Source of the DNA: Streptomyces sp. NBC_01549
Lineage (GTDB): Bacteria; Actinomycetota; Actinomycetes; Streptomycetales; Streptomycetaceae
Reading direction: 5' to 3'
Assembly (NCBI RefSeq): GCF_026339955.1
Contig: NZ_JAPEPW010000001.1
Location: 4,707,001 to 4,771,000 of the forward strand
DNA: 64,000 bases
Position numbers and translations under genes: made by a program. Below the pieces are notes generated by a model. That model was not told where the DNA came from. It was given only the letters and a program-made list of their open reading frames with translations, and made no database searches. Below, piece after piece: positions 49,458 to 58,355 of this stretch; the stretch's first letter is position 1, and each line of letters opens with the position of its first letter.

Positions 49458-50294
49458 TCACACGTCCCGGCGGTCCACCGCCACCACGGCGATCACCGCC
49501 GACACCGCCGCCCACGCCGCGAGCACCACCCAACTGCCGGTCACCGTCGCCCCGTAGCGCGGGAGCCGAGTGAAGGGATCGCGGCCGTAGGCGATGTCGG
49601 TCAGCCGCGTCCAGGCGTTGACGGGCATGGCGTGCCGCACGGCGGCCGTCCAGCGGTAACGGTCGGTGATGAAGCTGGGGACGAGGAGCAGGACGGCGGT
49701 GACGGCGACCATCGTGCTCGCGCTGTGCCGGATCAGGGCCCCCAACGCCATGCCCGCCAGCGCGCAGACCGGGGCGAGCAGCGCGGAGGCGACGACCACG
49801 CGCAGGGCACCGGAGTGGGCGATCGACACAGCGGCGTGACGGCTGGTGAGGATCGCCTGCGTCGAGGCGAAGGAGGCGCTCGCGACGAACGCGCCGTACA
49901 GCGTCATGACCGCCGTCACCACCACGACCTTCGCCGCCATCAGGGCGCGCCGGTCCGGGACGGCCGCGAGGGTCGTACGGATCAGGCCCGTCGAGTACTC
50001 CCCGACGACCGTGATCGCGCCGATGCTCGCCGCCGCGAGGATCAGGATCAGTGCCGATCCGTCGGTGAAGGCGTCGCGCAAGGCCAACTCCCACGCGAAG
50101 GAACGCATTTGGGGATTGAAGCGTGGATAGTCGTGCGCGTGCACCCGTGCCGCGTTGGCGTTGAAGCCGATGACGGCGGGGGCGCCCGCGCCGAGTGCCC
50201 AGTAGGTCGAGCGCAGGGAACGGAGTTTGATCCACTCGGCGGCGAGGAGATCGGTGAACCGCGCGGGGGCCGGTGTGAGGGCGAGGGTGGTCAT
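49458..50294 (-). CDS. ABC-2 type transporter permease
   Basis: A 278-aa protein. FTDLLAAEWIKLRSLRSTYWAL is the typical N-terminus of actinobacterial ABC-2 permeases, followed by six membrane segments (LILILAAASIGAITVVGEY, VVVVTAVMTLYGAFVASA, VVASALLAPVCALAGMALG, STMVAVTAVLLLVPSF and others) and a last helix WVVLAAWAAVSAVIAVVAV. Its ATG overlaps the ATPase stop by four bases. The substrate is unknown; it may be an antibiotic or peptide. Confidence 0.88.
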   Translation of the reverse strand: MTTLALTPAPARFTDLLAAEWIKLRSLRSTYWALGAGAPAVIGFNANAARVHAHDYPRFNPQMRSFAWELALRDAFTDGSALILILAAASIGAITVVGEYSTGLIRTTLAAVPDRRALMAAKVVVVTAVMTLYGAFVASASFASTQAILTSRHAAVSIAHSGALRVVVASALLAPVCALAGMALGALIRHSASTMVAVTAVLLLVPSFITDRYRWTAAVRHAMPVNAWTRLTDIAYGRDPFTRLPRYGATVTGSWVVLAAWAAVSAVIAVVAVDRRDV

Positions 50295-51205
50295 CGGGCG
50301 TCTCCCGCGAGGAACTCGGTGCTTTCGGCGGTCAGTTCCATGAAGGCGGCCTCCAGGGACGCGGCCTGCGGGGTCAGTTCCTCGAGCAGGATCCGGTGCT
50401 GGAAGGCGAGTTCACCGATGCGCGCCGCGCTCAGGGCGGTCACCTTGAGGGTCCGGTCGTCGTACGGCGCCACGGCCGCCCCCTCCTCGGACAGCACGGC
50501 CGTGAGCTTCGCGAGGTCCGGCGTCCGCACGGTCACCGTCGGCCGGGTGCCGCGCGCCGCGAACTCGCTCACGCTCTCCGCGGCGATCAGCTCACCCCGC
50601 CCGATGACGACCAGCTCGTCCGCGGTGTGCTCCATCTCGGACATCAGATGACTGGAGACGAACACGGTGCGCCCCTCGGCCGCGAGCCCGCGAAAGAGCT
50701 CCCGCACCCACAACACCCCCTCCGGATCGAGCCCGTTGAGGGGCTCGTCGAAGAGCAGCACCGGAGGTTCGCCGAGCAGGGCGGCGGCGATTCCCAGGCG
50801 CTGGCGCATCCCCAGCGAGAATCCCTCGACCCGGCGCCGCGCCGCCGCCCCCGCGAGCCCCACCTCCTCCAGCACCGCGTCCACCCGGCTCCGGGGGATG
50901 CGATTGCCGCGCGCCAGCGCCTCCAGATGGGCCCGCGCGCTGCGCCCGCCGTGGACGTCGCCTGCGTCGAGCAGCGCGCCGACGTGCCGCAGCCCGCGCG
51001 GATGACGCCGGAACGGCTGCCCGTCGATCGTCGCGCTCCCGCCGGTCGGCCCGATCAGGCCGAGCAGCATGCGCAGCGTCGTCGTCTTGCCCGCGCCGTT
51101 CGGGCCGAGGAACCCGGTGACGTGCCCCGGGCGCACCTGGAACGTCAGATTCCGGACGGCGGTGGTGTCGCCGTAGCGTTTGGTCAGTTCGTTGACTTCG
51201 ATCAC
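50291..51205 (-). CDS. ABC transporter ATP-binding protein
   Basis: A 304-aa protein with Walker A GPNGAGKTT, signature FSLGMRQRLGIAAAL, Walker B VLLFDEPLNGLDPEG and switch His in VSSHLMSEME, the DrrA/BcrA-type sequence order. The C-terminal extension (TVTVRTPDLAKLTAVL) is typical of ABC-2 partners. GTG 51205 (VIEVNELTKRYG) is the natural start. It is divergent from the two-component system genes, which probably control it. Confidence 0.92.
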   Translation of the reverse strand: MIEVNELTKRYGDTTAVRNLTFQVRPGHVTGFLGPNGAGKTTTLRMLLGLIGPTGGSATIDGQPFRRHPRGLRHVGALLDAGDVHGGRSARAHLEALARGNRIPRSRVDAVLEEVGLAGAAARRRVEGFSLGMRQRLGIAAALLGEPPVLLFDEPLNGLDPEGVLWVRELFRGLAAEGRTVFVSSHLMSEMEHTADELVVIGRGELIAAESVSEFAARGTRPTVTVRTPDLAKLTAVLSEEGAAVAPYDDRTLKVTALSAARIGELAFQHRILLEELTPQAASLEAAFMELTAESTEFLAGDAR

Positions 51206-51326
51206 GCCGACCACCGTCTCGTCGGCGCGCAGTGCGCGGTATCGCCCCGTGGCCGACAATCTCCCCGGCCGGTGTCGACCAGGGGTGTACGTCCCAGGAC
51301 CGATGCCCGTCCACGGCTCCCCTGCC

Positions 51327-51332
51327 TACGAT
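51327..51332 (+). promoter_or_regulatory. Possible -10 of a leaderless histidine kinase mRNA
   Basis: TACGAT lies six bases before ATG 51339 (TANNNT pattern). Transcription would start at or next to the ATG. No good -35 is seen. Confidence 0.4.
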
Positions 51333-51338
51333 CGCCGC

Positions 51339-52568
51339 ATGCATGCCATGCCGCTCCCGCCCCGCCTCAAGCGCGTGCCGCCCGGTGCCTGGGTGGCCCT
51401 GGCCTGGTGCGCGAGCACGGCGTTCACCTTCCTCGCCCGCGTACGGCTCCCCGGTGAGGAGACGGCCAACGTGCTTGCCGCTGTCCAGTTCTACCGCTGG
51501 GACGGCCTGCTGATCCTGACCGTCGCCTGCGCCCTGGCGCTGTTCGGCAGCATGCGGTTGCACCGACGGCCGCTGACCGCCCTGGGCCTGCTTCTGACGG
51601 CCGCCGCCTTCCTCACCACCAACCTGGCCGTGGGAGCGATCCAACTGGCCCAGTTCCTCGCCGTCGACCTCGCCCTCTACTTCATCGCGGCCGGCCGCCC
51701 CCGCCGCACCGGAGTCGCCGCCCTCTGCGTGGCGCTCGCCGTCCTGGTGGCCTGGGAGTCCCTACGGCTGCTGCGCGGGTGGGGCATCGGCACGCTGGAA
51801 GAGCTGACCGTGGCGCTGACGGCCGTCGTCGCCTGGCTCCTCGGTGACGCCTCCCACCGCACCCGCGCGTACGGCGAGACGCTCCGCGCCCAGGCCGCCA
51901 CCCAGGCCGTCACCGACGAACGGCTGCGTATCGCCCGCGAGATGCACGACATGGTCGCCCACAGCATCGGCATCATCGCCCTCCAGGCGGGCGCGGCGGC
52001 CCGCGTCGTGCACACCCAGCCGGACGCCGCGGGTGAGGCGATGACGGCGGTGGAGACGGCCGGGCGGGAGACCCTGGCGGGGCTGCGCCGGATGCTGGTC
52101 GCGCTGAGGCAGGCGGACCAGGACCGGACCTCCGCCTTGGGGGATCCTCAGCTGCACCCGGCCGAGGGCCTCGCCGACCTCGACCGGTTGGCCGCCGCGA
52201 CAACGGCGGCGGGCGTCCGGGTCGACGTCCACTGGAAGGGCGCGCGCCGTCAACTCCCCCCGGACATCGACCTCTCCGCCTTCCGGATCGTCCAGGAGTC
52301 GATCACGAACGTCGTACGCCACGCGGAGACGAAGGCCTGCCGGGTGACGGTCGACCACCTGGAGGAGTACGTGGCCGTCGAGGTCACCGACGACGGCCGG
52401 GGCCGGGGCAGCACCACCGACACCGGCTTCGGACTGGCCGGGATGCGCGAGCGGGTGGCCCTGCTGCACGGCGAGTTCACGGCGGGCCCCCGTCCCGAGG
52501 GCGGCTTCCGGGTGACGGCCCGCCTTCCGGTCCCGGCGACGGCGGCGGCGACCAGGGTGGCCGCCTGA
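51339..52568 (+). CDS. NarL-type sensor histidine kinase
   Basis: A 409-aa protein. Five or so membrane segments fill residues 15-175 (WVALAWCASTAFTFLA, LILTVACALALFGSM, ALGLLLTAAAFLTTN, GVAALCVALAVLVAWESL, ELTVALTAVVAWLLGD). The HisKA_3 dimerisation domain follows with RIAREMHDMVAHSIGIIALQAGAA, then HATPase_c (DGRGRGS, FGLAGMRERVALL). It senses a membrane or cell-wall signal in most relatives. No ribosome site is evident, in line with a leaderless start. It overlaps the regulator gene by one base (TGATG). Confidence 0.92.
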   Translation: MHAMPLPPRLKRVPPGAWVALAWCASTAFTFLARVRLPGEETANVLAAVQFYRWDGLLILTVACALALFGSMRLHRRPLTALGLLLTAAAFLTTNLAVGAIQLAQFLAVDLALYFIAAGRPRRTGVAALCVALAVLVAWESLRLLRGWGIGTLEELTVALTAVVAWLLGDASHRTRAYGETLRAQAATQAVTDERLRIAREMHDMVAHSIGIIALQAGAAARVVHTQPDAAGEAMTAVETAGRETLAGLRRMLVALRQADQDRTSALGDPQLHPAEGLADLDRLAAATTAAGVRVDVHWKGARRQLPPDIDLSAFRIVQESITNVVRHAETKACRVTVDHLEEYVAVEVTDDGRGRGSTTDTGFGLAGMRERVALLHGEFTAGPRPEGGFRVTARLPVPATAAATRVAA

Positions 52569-53230
52569 TGCCGGTCCGTGTCGTCCTCGCCGACGACCAG
52601 CAGCTGATCCGCACGGCCCTGCGAATGGTCATCGCCGACATCGAGGACGTGGAGGTGGTGGGGGAGGCCGCGGACGGCGAGGAGGCGGTGACCCGTACCG
52701 AGGAACTCCGGCCCGACGTCGTGGTGATGGACATCCGCATGCCGGGCGTGGACGGCATAGAGGCGACGCGCCGCATCACGACGGGACAGGGTGAGTCGAG
52801 GATCGTCGTCCTGACCACCTTCGACGACGACGACTACGTGTACGGGGCGCTGCGCGCGGGCGCGTCGGGGTTCCTGGTCAAGGACATGGCTCTGGACGAC
52901 ATCATCGGTGCCATACGGGTCGTGGCGGCCGGCGACGCGCTCATCGCCCCCAGCGTCACCCGCCGCCTGATCCAGGACTTCACCTCCGCCCGCTCCGCCG
53001 AACCACCGCGGCCACGCCGCGACCTGACCGCGATCACGGACCGCGAACGCGAGGTGCTCACCCTGGTCGGCACGGGCCTGTCCAACACCGAGATAGCCGA
53101 ACGGCTCTTCATCAGCGTCGCCACGGCGAAGACGTACCTGACCCGCCTGCTGTCCAAGCTGGACGCACGGGACCGGGTGCAGTTGGTGATCATCGCGTAT
53201 GAGGCGGGCCTGGTCTCGGCGCGCCGGTGA
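52568..53230 (+). CDS. NarL/FixJ-family response regulator
   Basis: A 220-aa protein. The receiver domain has D9/D10, phosphoacceptor D55 in VVMDIRMPG and a Lys in GFLVKDMA. The LuxR-type helix-turn-helix is at about 155-215 (LTDREREVLTLVGTGLSNTEIAERLFISVATAKTYLTRLLSKL). It pairs with the overlapping kinase gene and probably regulates the divergent ABC-2 exporter (inference from position). It converges with the Ser/Thr kinase gene, 33 bp away. Confidence 0.94.
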   Translation: MPVRVVLADDQQLIRTALRMVIADIEDVEVVGEAADGEEAVTRTEELRPDVVVMDIRMPGVDGIEATRRITTGQGESRIVVLTTFDDDDYVYGALRAGASGFLVKDMALDDIIGAIRVVAAGDALIAPSVTRRLIQDFTSARSAEPPRPRRDLTAITDREREVLTLVGTGLSNTEIAERLFISVATAKTYLTRLLSKLDARDRVQLVIIAYEAGLVSARR

Positions 53231-53263
53231 ACCGCCGGTGAAGCGGTCGGCGGACGACGTGCG

Positions 53264-55501
53264 TCACTTCTTGGTGGCGGACGGCTTCGGTCCGATCTTG
53301 GGGCGGTCCGGGCGTACGGAGAAGGCGGTGTCGCCCGCCACGGCGACGATCGCGTCCTTCACGAGCAGCAGGCTCGGGACCGTGGTCTCCGGCGAGTTCC
53401 CGGGGTCGTCCAGCTTGTCCGTGCTCCACCGCGCGGCGCCGGTCGCGCGGTCGAGCGCGAGCAGCCGGCCGTAGCGGTTGGCGAAGAAGAGGTCGTGGTA
53501 GGTCGTCGACAGCGTCGGCTTCGACAGGTTCTCGATCTGCGTCTCCCGCTGCCAGAGCCGGGCGCCGTCGGTGACCCTGATCGCGGTGACGGTCCCGTCG
53601 GGCCGCACGAAGTACACGACGCCGTCGAGGAGGGTGACCGAGCCGCGCGGGGGGCTCGCCAGGGGGATCCGGACGAGGGCGCCGCCGGCCGGGTTCACCC
53701 TCAGCAGGCTTGAGAACGGTGTGTCCGTGTCGTCGGCGAACTCGTCCTCCGCCGCGTTCCTCGGCACCGCGAACAGCGGCTGCCCGGCGACGGTGCCGAG
53801 CGGCACCACCCCGCGGGGGAGTGTGGCGAGGTCGTGCGCCGTGCCGTCGGCCGGGTCGAGGCGCACCAGGCCGGTCGAGCCCGTGTCGGTGTTCTCCGGC
53901 GTGCACAGGCCGTAGGGGACGCCGTCCAGGGCCAGCGGGGTGCAGGAGTTGCCCGCCGACGACTTCGCCGGTGTCCGCCACAGGTCCTTGCCCGTTCTGG
54001 CGTCGAAGGCGACGAACTCCGTCCCGTCGTCCCCGTCGTCCGACTTGGCCAGGACGCCGCCGTCGAACAGGACGGCGGGCCGGACTTCGTTGATCGGGCG
54101 GTACCAGACCCGTCTTCCGGTGCCGGCGTCGAGGGCGACAAGCCGCCAGGTCTCGCGCACGTTCAGGCCCGGCTTCTCGTAGGTGTACACGATCCCGTCC
54201 CGGACGCCGACCGGCAGCGTGGTCTGCGGGGTGTGGCCGACCCGCCACTGGACACGGCCGGAGGCGGCGTCGAGCTTGGCGACCGTGAAGCCGGACCCCG
54301 CGCAGTACAGGGAGGAGCCGCCGGACACACAGCCGGACTCCGAGCCGCTGATGGAGATGTCCGCGTACGCCTTGTCCGGGGCCTGGGTGAGGTTCGCGCG
54401 CCAGGGCTTCCAGCCGACGGGGAGCGCCGCGGCGGGAGAGGCGGCGGCGCGGGACGCGGCCGTGCGCCCGCCGGGCGTGCCCTCGGTGCTCTTCGGGCGC
54501 GCCACCATGTAGTACACCGACGCGGACACCATGGTGACGGCCAGGGCCGCGCCGAGGGCGACGAGGAGACGCACCCGGCGACCGCGGCGGCCGGCACCGG
54601 CCGGGGCCGTCGTGTCACCGCGCTCGCGGGCGGGCCCGCGCCCTCTTGCGACGGTCGACGGTCCCGACGCGGCCGGGGCGGTCGGCACGTCCGGCAGGTC
54701 CCTGAACAGCCGGTGCAGCTCGGTGAGGTCGGGCCGGGCGGTCGCGTCCTTGTCCAGGCAGCGCTCGGCGATGCTCCTGAGGGGCTCCGGTACGCCGTCC
54801 AGGACCGGCTGTTCATGCACTACCTGATAGCCCGTCATGTACGGGCTGCCGCCGTCGAAGGGACGGTTGCCGGTGGCCGCGTACACCAGCAGCGAGCCCA
54901 GCGAGAACACGTCCGAGGCGGCGGTGACGTCCCGGGGCGAGGCGAACTGCTCCGGGGACATGAAGGGCGGGGTGCCGATCAGCCGCCCCGTCACGGTGAG
55001 GGTCTGGTTGTCGGCGGCGCGCGAGATGCCGAAGTCGATGACGCGCGGACCGTCCTGCGCCAGCAGGACGTTGCTCGGCTTCAGGTCCCGGTGCACCACG
55101 CCCGCCTGGTGGATGTCCCGCAGCGCCTCGGCGAGCCCCAGCGCCAGCGTACGCAGCGCGGGCCCGCCCAACGGGCCTTCCTCCGCCACGATTTCGGCCA
55201 GCGTCCGGCCCGGCACGTACAACGTCGCCATCCAGGGCGCTTCGGCGTCCGGATCGGCATCCACCACGGGGGCGGTGAACGCCCTGCTCACCCGGCGGGC
55301 CGCCGCGATCTCCTGCCGGAAGCGGACCCGGAACTCCTCGTCCTGCGCGTACTGGGCGTGCACGACCTTGACCGCGACCTGCCGTCCCGAGGCCGAATGT
55401 CCCAGGTATACGACGCCCATGCCGCCGCTGCCGAGCCGGTCGACGAGCGTGTAGCCGCCTATGGACCCGATGGACTCCGATTCCCCGGTGCTCAGCGGCA
55501 T
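53264..55501 (-). CDS. Ser/Thr protein kinase with extracellular PQQ-like propeller
   Basis: A 745-aa protein. The Hanks-type kinase spans residues about 15-265: LGSGGMGVVYLG, K45 in VAVKVV, catalytic D139 in HRDLKPSN, D156 in IDFG, and GTPPFMSPEQF. A Pro/Arg-rich juxtamembrane linker is followed by one helix at about 310-331 (VRLLVALGAALAVTMVSASVYY). The outside part has PQQ-like repeats (LDAASGRVQWRVG, LVALDAGTGRRVWYRP, FVAFDARTGKDLWRTP, IRVTDGARLWQRE, LLALDRATGAARWSTD). ATG 55501 has GGGAAGGG upstream. Ligand and targets are unknown. Confidence 0.93.
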   Translation of the reverse strand: MPLSTGESESIGSIGGYTLVDRLGSGGMGVVYLGHSASGRQVAVKVVHAQYAQDEEFRVRFRQEIAAARRVSRAFTAPVVDADPDAEAPWMATLYVPGRTLAEIVAEEGPLGGPALRTLALGLAEALRDIHQAGVVHRDLKPSNVLLAQDGPRVIDFGISRAADNQTLTVTGRLIGTPPFMSPEQFASPRDVTAASDVFSLGSLLVYAATGNRPFDGGSPYMTGYQVVHEQPVLDGVPEPLRSIAERCLDKDATARPDLTELHRLFRDLPDVPTAPAASGPSTVARGRGPARERGDTTAPAGAGRRGRRVRLLVALGAALAVTMVSASVYYMVARPKSTEGTPGGRTAASRAAASPAAALPVGWKPWRANLTQAPDKAYADISISGSESGCVSGGSSLYCAGSGFTVAKLDAASGRVQWRVGHTPQTTLPVGVRDGIVYTYEKPGLNVRETWRLVALDAGTGRRVWYRPINEVRPAVLFDGGVLAKSDDGDDGTEFVAFDARTGKDLWRTPAKSSAGNSCTPLALDGVPYGLCTPENTDTGSTGLVRLDPADGTAHDLATLPRGVVPLGTVAGQPLFAVPRNAAEDEFADDTDTPFSSLLRVNPAGGALVRIPLASPPRGSVTLLDGVVYFVRPDGTVTAIRVTDGARLWQRETQIENLSKPTLSTTYHDLFFANRYGRLLALDRATGAARWSTDKLDDPGNSPETTVPSLLLVKDAIVAVAGDTAFSVRPDRPKIGPKPSATKK

Positions 55502-55709
55502 GGCCGGTTGCCCTTCCCAAATCCCCTGTGTCGCACGCCTGTTCCGCGGCATCACATTAGTACCTACGCCACAGGGGGCCGCGCGTCAGGCTCACTTCGC
55601 GACGGTACGGGGGAACGCCGTCCAGACGAGGGAGCGGATTGCCGAGTGTAGATGTGGAGAGTCACCTTGGAGACACGAAGAGTGAAACCCGGGAAGTCGG
55701 GGGAACAGG

Positions 55710-55787
55710 GTGAAGGCACAACACTCGGCGCTCTGCGTCGAAGAGGCGGAGGTAACGGTGAAGGAATTGCGGGCGGCGCTGCGATGA
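55710..55787 (+). CDS. Possible 25-aa small ORF coupled to the next gene
   Basis: GTG 55710 opens VKAQHSALCVEEAEVTVKELRAALR, whose TGA overlaps the ATG of the following gene (ATGA). A shorter version from GTG 55758 has GGAGG about six bases upstream, the best ribosome site in the area, while the next gene has none. The coupling argues for real translation, but no homologue is known to me. Confidence 0.4.
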   Translation: MKAQHSALCVEEAEVTVKELRAALR

Positions 55788-56011
55788 GGCCACCGACGAA
55801 GCCGCCGATCGGCTCGTACGTCGTCGACACGCACACAGGGAAGGTGGGCATGGTGATGGGACACGAGGGACCGTACGTACAACTGAGAGCGCTGGGCGGG
55901 GGCAAGGAGTGGGACGTCGCCCCCGACGCCGTCCGGCGGGCCACCGCGGCGGAGCGGCTCGGCGCGGCCACGGCGTATGCGAACGCACGCGGCCACGGTG
56001 ACGTCCCATGA
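55784..56011 (+). CDS. Small conserved-looking protein, unknown function
   Basis: A 75-aa protein, MRPPTKPPIGSYVVDTHTGKVG then PYVQLRALGGGKEWDVAPDAVRRAT. It resembles short Streptomyces proteins with an SH3-like beta core (YVVDTHTGKVGMVMGHEG). It has no signal peptide. Its start overlaps the small upstream ORF and probably depends on it for translation. recO follows 114 bp downstream on the same strand. Confidence 0.65.
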   Translation: MRPPTKPPIGSYVVDTHTGKVGMVMGHEGPYVQLRALGGGKEWDVAPDAVRRATAAERLGAATAYANARGHGDVP

Positions 56012-56125
56012 GCGGGCGCCGTCCCGCCACGACCGGTGCGGGTGCCAGGGGCAGGCCGCCCGCGGTGAGGAGCAAGAAATACGGCACCCTCCGGCGCATG
56101 CCCTCGCGTACGCGAGAATGGGCCC

Positions 56126-56872
56126 ATGAGTCTGTTCCGCGACGACGGCATCGTGCTGCGCACCCAGAAGCTGGGTGAGGCGGACCGGATCATCACGCTG
56201 CTCACCCGCGGTCACGGCCGGGTACGGGCCGTGGCCCGTGGCGTGCGGCGGACCAAGTCGAAGTTCGGGGCGCGGCTCGAACCCTTCTCGCACGTGGACC
56301 TGCAGTTCTTCGCGCGGGGGAGCGAGCTGATCGGACGCGGCCTGCCGCTGTGCACGCAGAGCGAGACGATCGCTCCGTACGGCAGCGGGATCGTGACGGA
56401 CTACGCGCGCTACACCGCCGGTACGGCCATGCTCGAAACCGCCGAGCGGTTCACCGATCACGAGGGCGAGCCCGCCGTGCAGCAGTATCTGCTGCTCGTC
56501 GGCGGGCTGCGCACCCTCGCCCGGGGCGAGCACGAGCCGCACCTCGTCCTCGACGCCTTCCTGCTGCGCTCCCTCGCCGTGAACGGCTACGCGCCCAGCT
56601 TCAGCGCCTGCGCGAAGTGCGGGATGCCGGGACCGAATCGGTTCTTCTCGGTCGCGGCGGGAGGTTCCGTCTGCGTGGACTGCCGGGTGCCCGGCAGCGT
56701 CGTACCCTCGGCGGGGGCCCTCGAACTGCTCGGCGCGCTGCTGACGGGAGACTGGGAGACCGCGGACGCGTGCGAGCCGCGGTACGTCCGGGAGGGCAGC
56801 GGGCTGGTGTCGGCCTATCTGCACTGGCATCTGGAGCGCGGGCTGCGTTCACTCCGGTACGTGGAAAAGTAA
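56126..56872 (+). CDS. recO: DNA repair protein RecO
   Basis: A 248-aa protein. The N-terminal OB fold has MSLFRDDGIVLRTQKLGEADRIITLLTRGHG and RGVRRTKSKFGARLEPF. The C-terminal helical domain carries a zinc site (FSACAKCGMPG and GSVCVDC). RecO works with RecR in loading RecA. uppS follows 22 bp downstream, the standard actinobacterial order. Confidence 0.95.
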   Translation: MSLFRDDGIVLRTQKLGEADRIITLLTRGHGRVRAVARGVRRTKSKFGARLEPFSHVDLQFFARGSELIGRGLPLCTQSETIAPYGSGIVTDYARYTAGTAMLETAERFTDHEGEPAVQQYLLLVGGLRTLARGEHEPHLVLDAFLLRSLAVNGYAPSFSACAKCGMPGPNRFFSVAAGGSVCVDCRVPGSVVPSAGALELLGALLTGDWETADACEPRYVREGSGLVSAYLHWHLERGLRSLRYVEK

Positions 56873-56894
56873 GACTGAGGGAGACGAGAAGCAC

Positions 56895-57740
56895 ATGGTC
56901 GTACGCGGGATCCTGGGACGCCAGCGCCGCGAGTACAAGACGCCGCAGCCGCACCCGTCCGGTGCCGTCGCGCCCAAGCTCCCCGGTGAGCTGATCCCGA
57001 ACCACGTGGCGATCGTCATGGACGGGAACGGCCGCTGGGCCAAGGAGCGCGGGCTGCCGCGCACCGAGGGGCACAAGGTCGGCGCCGAGCGCGTCCTCGA
57101 CGTGCTGCAGGGCGGGATCGAGATGGGGGTCGGCGCCATCTCGCTGTACGCCTTCTCCACCGAGAACTGGAAGCGCTCGCCCGACGAGGTGCGCTTCCTG
57201 ATGAACTTCAACCGCGACTTCATCCGCAAGACCCGCGACCAGCTCGACGAACTCGGCATCCGGGTCCGCTGGGTGGGCCGGATGCCCAAGTTGTGGAAGT
57301 CGGTGGCCAAGGAGCTCCAGATCGCCCAGGAGCAGACCAAGGGCAACGACCGGCTGACGCTGTACTTCTGCATGAACTACGGCGGTCGCGCCGAGATCAC
57401 CGACGCCGCGCAGGCTTTGGCTCAGGACATCAAGGCCGGCCGGCTCGACCCGTCGAAGGTCAACGAGAAGACCTTCGCGAAGTACCTCTACTACCCGGAC
57501 ATGCCGGACGTGGACCTGTTCCTGCGGCCGAGCGGCGAGCAGCGCACCTCCAACTACCTGCTCTGGCAGAGCGCCTACGCCGAGATGGTCTTCCAGAACG
57601 TGCTGTGGCCGGACTTCGACCGGCGCGACCTGTGGCGGGCGTGCGTCGAGTTCGCCCAACGCGACCGTCGCTTCGGCGGGGCTGTCCCGAACGAGCAACT
57701 GCTCGCGATGGAGCAGGGCATGCGGGGCCGCGCGGAATAG
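56895..57740 (+). CDS. uppS: Isoprenyl transferase (undecaprenyl diphosphate synthase)
   Basis: A 281-aa cis-prenyltransferase: HVAIVMDGNGRWAKERGLPR with the catalytic Asp, GHKVGAERVLD, LYAFSTENWKR, YGGRAEITDA and the C-terminal RPSGEQRTSNYLLWQSAYAE. It makes the long-chain polyprenyl diphosphate carrier for cell-wall synthesis. ATG 56895 (MVVRGILGRQRREYK) is preceded by GGGAG about 14 bases away. Confidence 0.94.
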   Translation: MVVRGILGRQRREYKTPQPHPSGAVAPKLPGELIPNHVAIVMDGNGRWAKERGLPRTEGHKVGAERVLDVLQGGIEMGVGAISLYAFSTENWKRSPDEVRFLMNFNRDFIRKTRDQLDELGIRVRWVGRMPKLWKSVAKELQIAQEQTKGNDRLTLYFCMNYGGRAEITDAAQALAQDIKAGRLDPSKVNEKTFAKYLYYPDMPDVDLFLRPSGEQRTSNYLLWQSAYAEMVFQNVLWPDFDRRDLWRACVEFAQRDRRFGGAVPNEQLLAMEQGMRGRAE

Positions 57741-57786
57741 GGCCTGAGCGGAGGGCCTGATGCGTGAGGGGGCGCTCCGTCAGGAG

Positions 57787-57872
57787 GCGCCCCTTCAGGG
57801 GCGCGGGGCTGTCACATGTGCGGCTCCGCCGCGTGCGCGCGCCCAGCCCCCACGAGCCCGCAGATCACAACG
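57787..57872. repeat. Dispersed repeat, type A, inverted diverged copy with hairpin
   Basis: Reverse complement of the unit at 221-286, with more differences. It begins with GCGCCCC-TTCA-GGGGCGC (57787-57804), a 7-bp hairpin that can end uppS transcription, and lies between the convergent uppS and zur genes. Confidence 0.7.
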
Positions 57873-57880
57873 AACCCCGG

Positions 57881-58297
57881 CTACCCCTTAGCGGCAGCGC
57901 ACTCCGCACACGTACCGAAGATCTCAACGGTGTGGGCGACGTTCACATAGCCGTGCTCGACCGCGATCGCCTCCGCCCACTTCTCGACGGCCGGGCCCTC
58001 GACCTCGACCGCCTTGCCGCAGACGCGGCAGACGAGGTGGTGGTGGTGCTCGCCGCTGGAGCAGCGGCGGTAGACGGACTCGCCGTCGGAGGTGCGCAGC
58101 ACGTCGACCTCGCCGGCGTCGGCGAGGGACTGCAGCGTGCGGTACACGGTGGTGAGTCCGACCGAGTCACCCTTGTGCTTGAGCATGTCGTGGAGCTCCT
58201 GCGCACTGCGGAACTCGTCCACCTCGTCGAGTGCCGCCGCCACGGCGGCACGCTGCCGGGTGGAACGGCCCCGAACGGGCGATCCAGCGGTTGTCAC
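57881..58297 (-). CDS. zur: Zinc uptake regulator Zur (Fur family)
   Basis: A 138-aa Fur-family repressor: RGRSTRQRAAVAAALDEVDEFRSAQEL and VGLTTVYRTLQSLADAGEVDVL form the winged helix. EHHHHLVCRVCGKAVEVEG and the C-terminal CAECAAAKG provide two CxxC pairs for structural zinc. Position as the last gene of a znu block marks it as Zur rather than Fur. GTG 58297 has GGAGG five to six bases upstream. Confidence 0.93.
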   Translation of the reverse strand: MTTAGSPVRGRSTRQRAAVAAALDEVDEFRSAQELHDMLKHKGDSVGLTTVYRTLQSLADAGEVDVLRTSDGESVYRRCSSGEHHHHLVCRVCGKAVEVEGPAVEKWAEAIAVEHGYVNVAHTVEIFGTCAECAAAKG

Positions 58298-58355
58298 CGT
58301 TGCCTCCTCGCGTCTGCCCTTGCCCGGCCATTGTGCCAGCCCGGACTGTGCGTGG

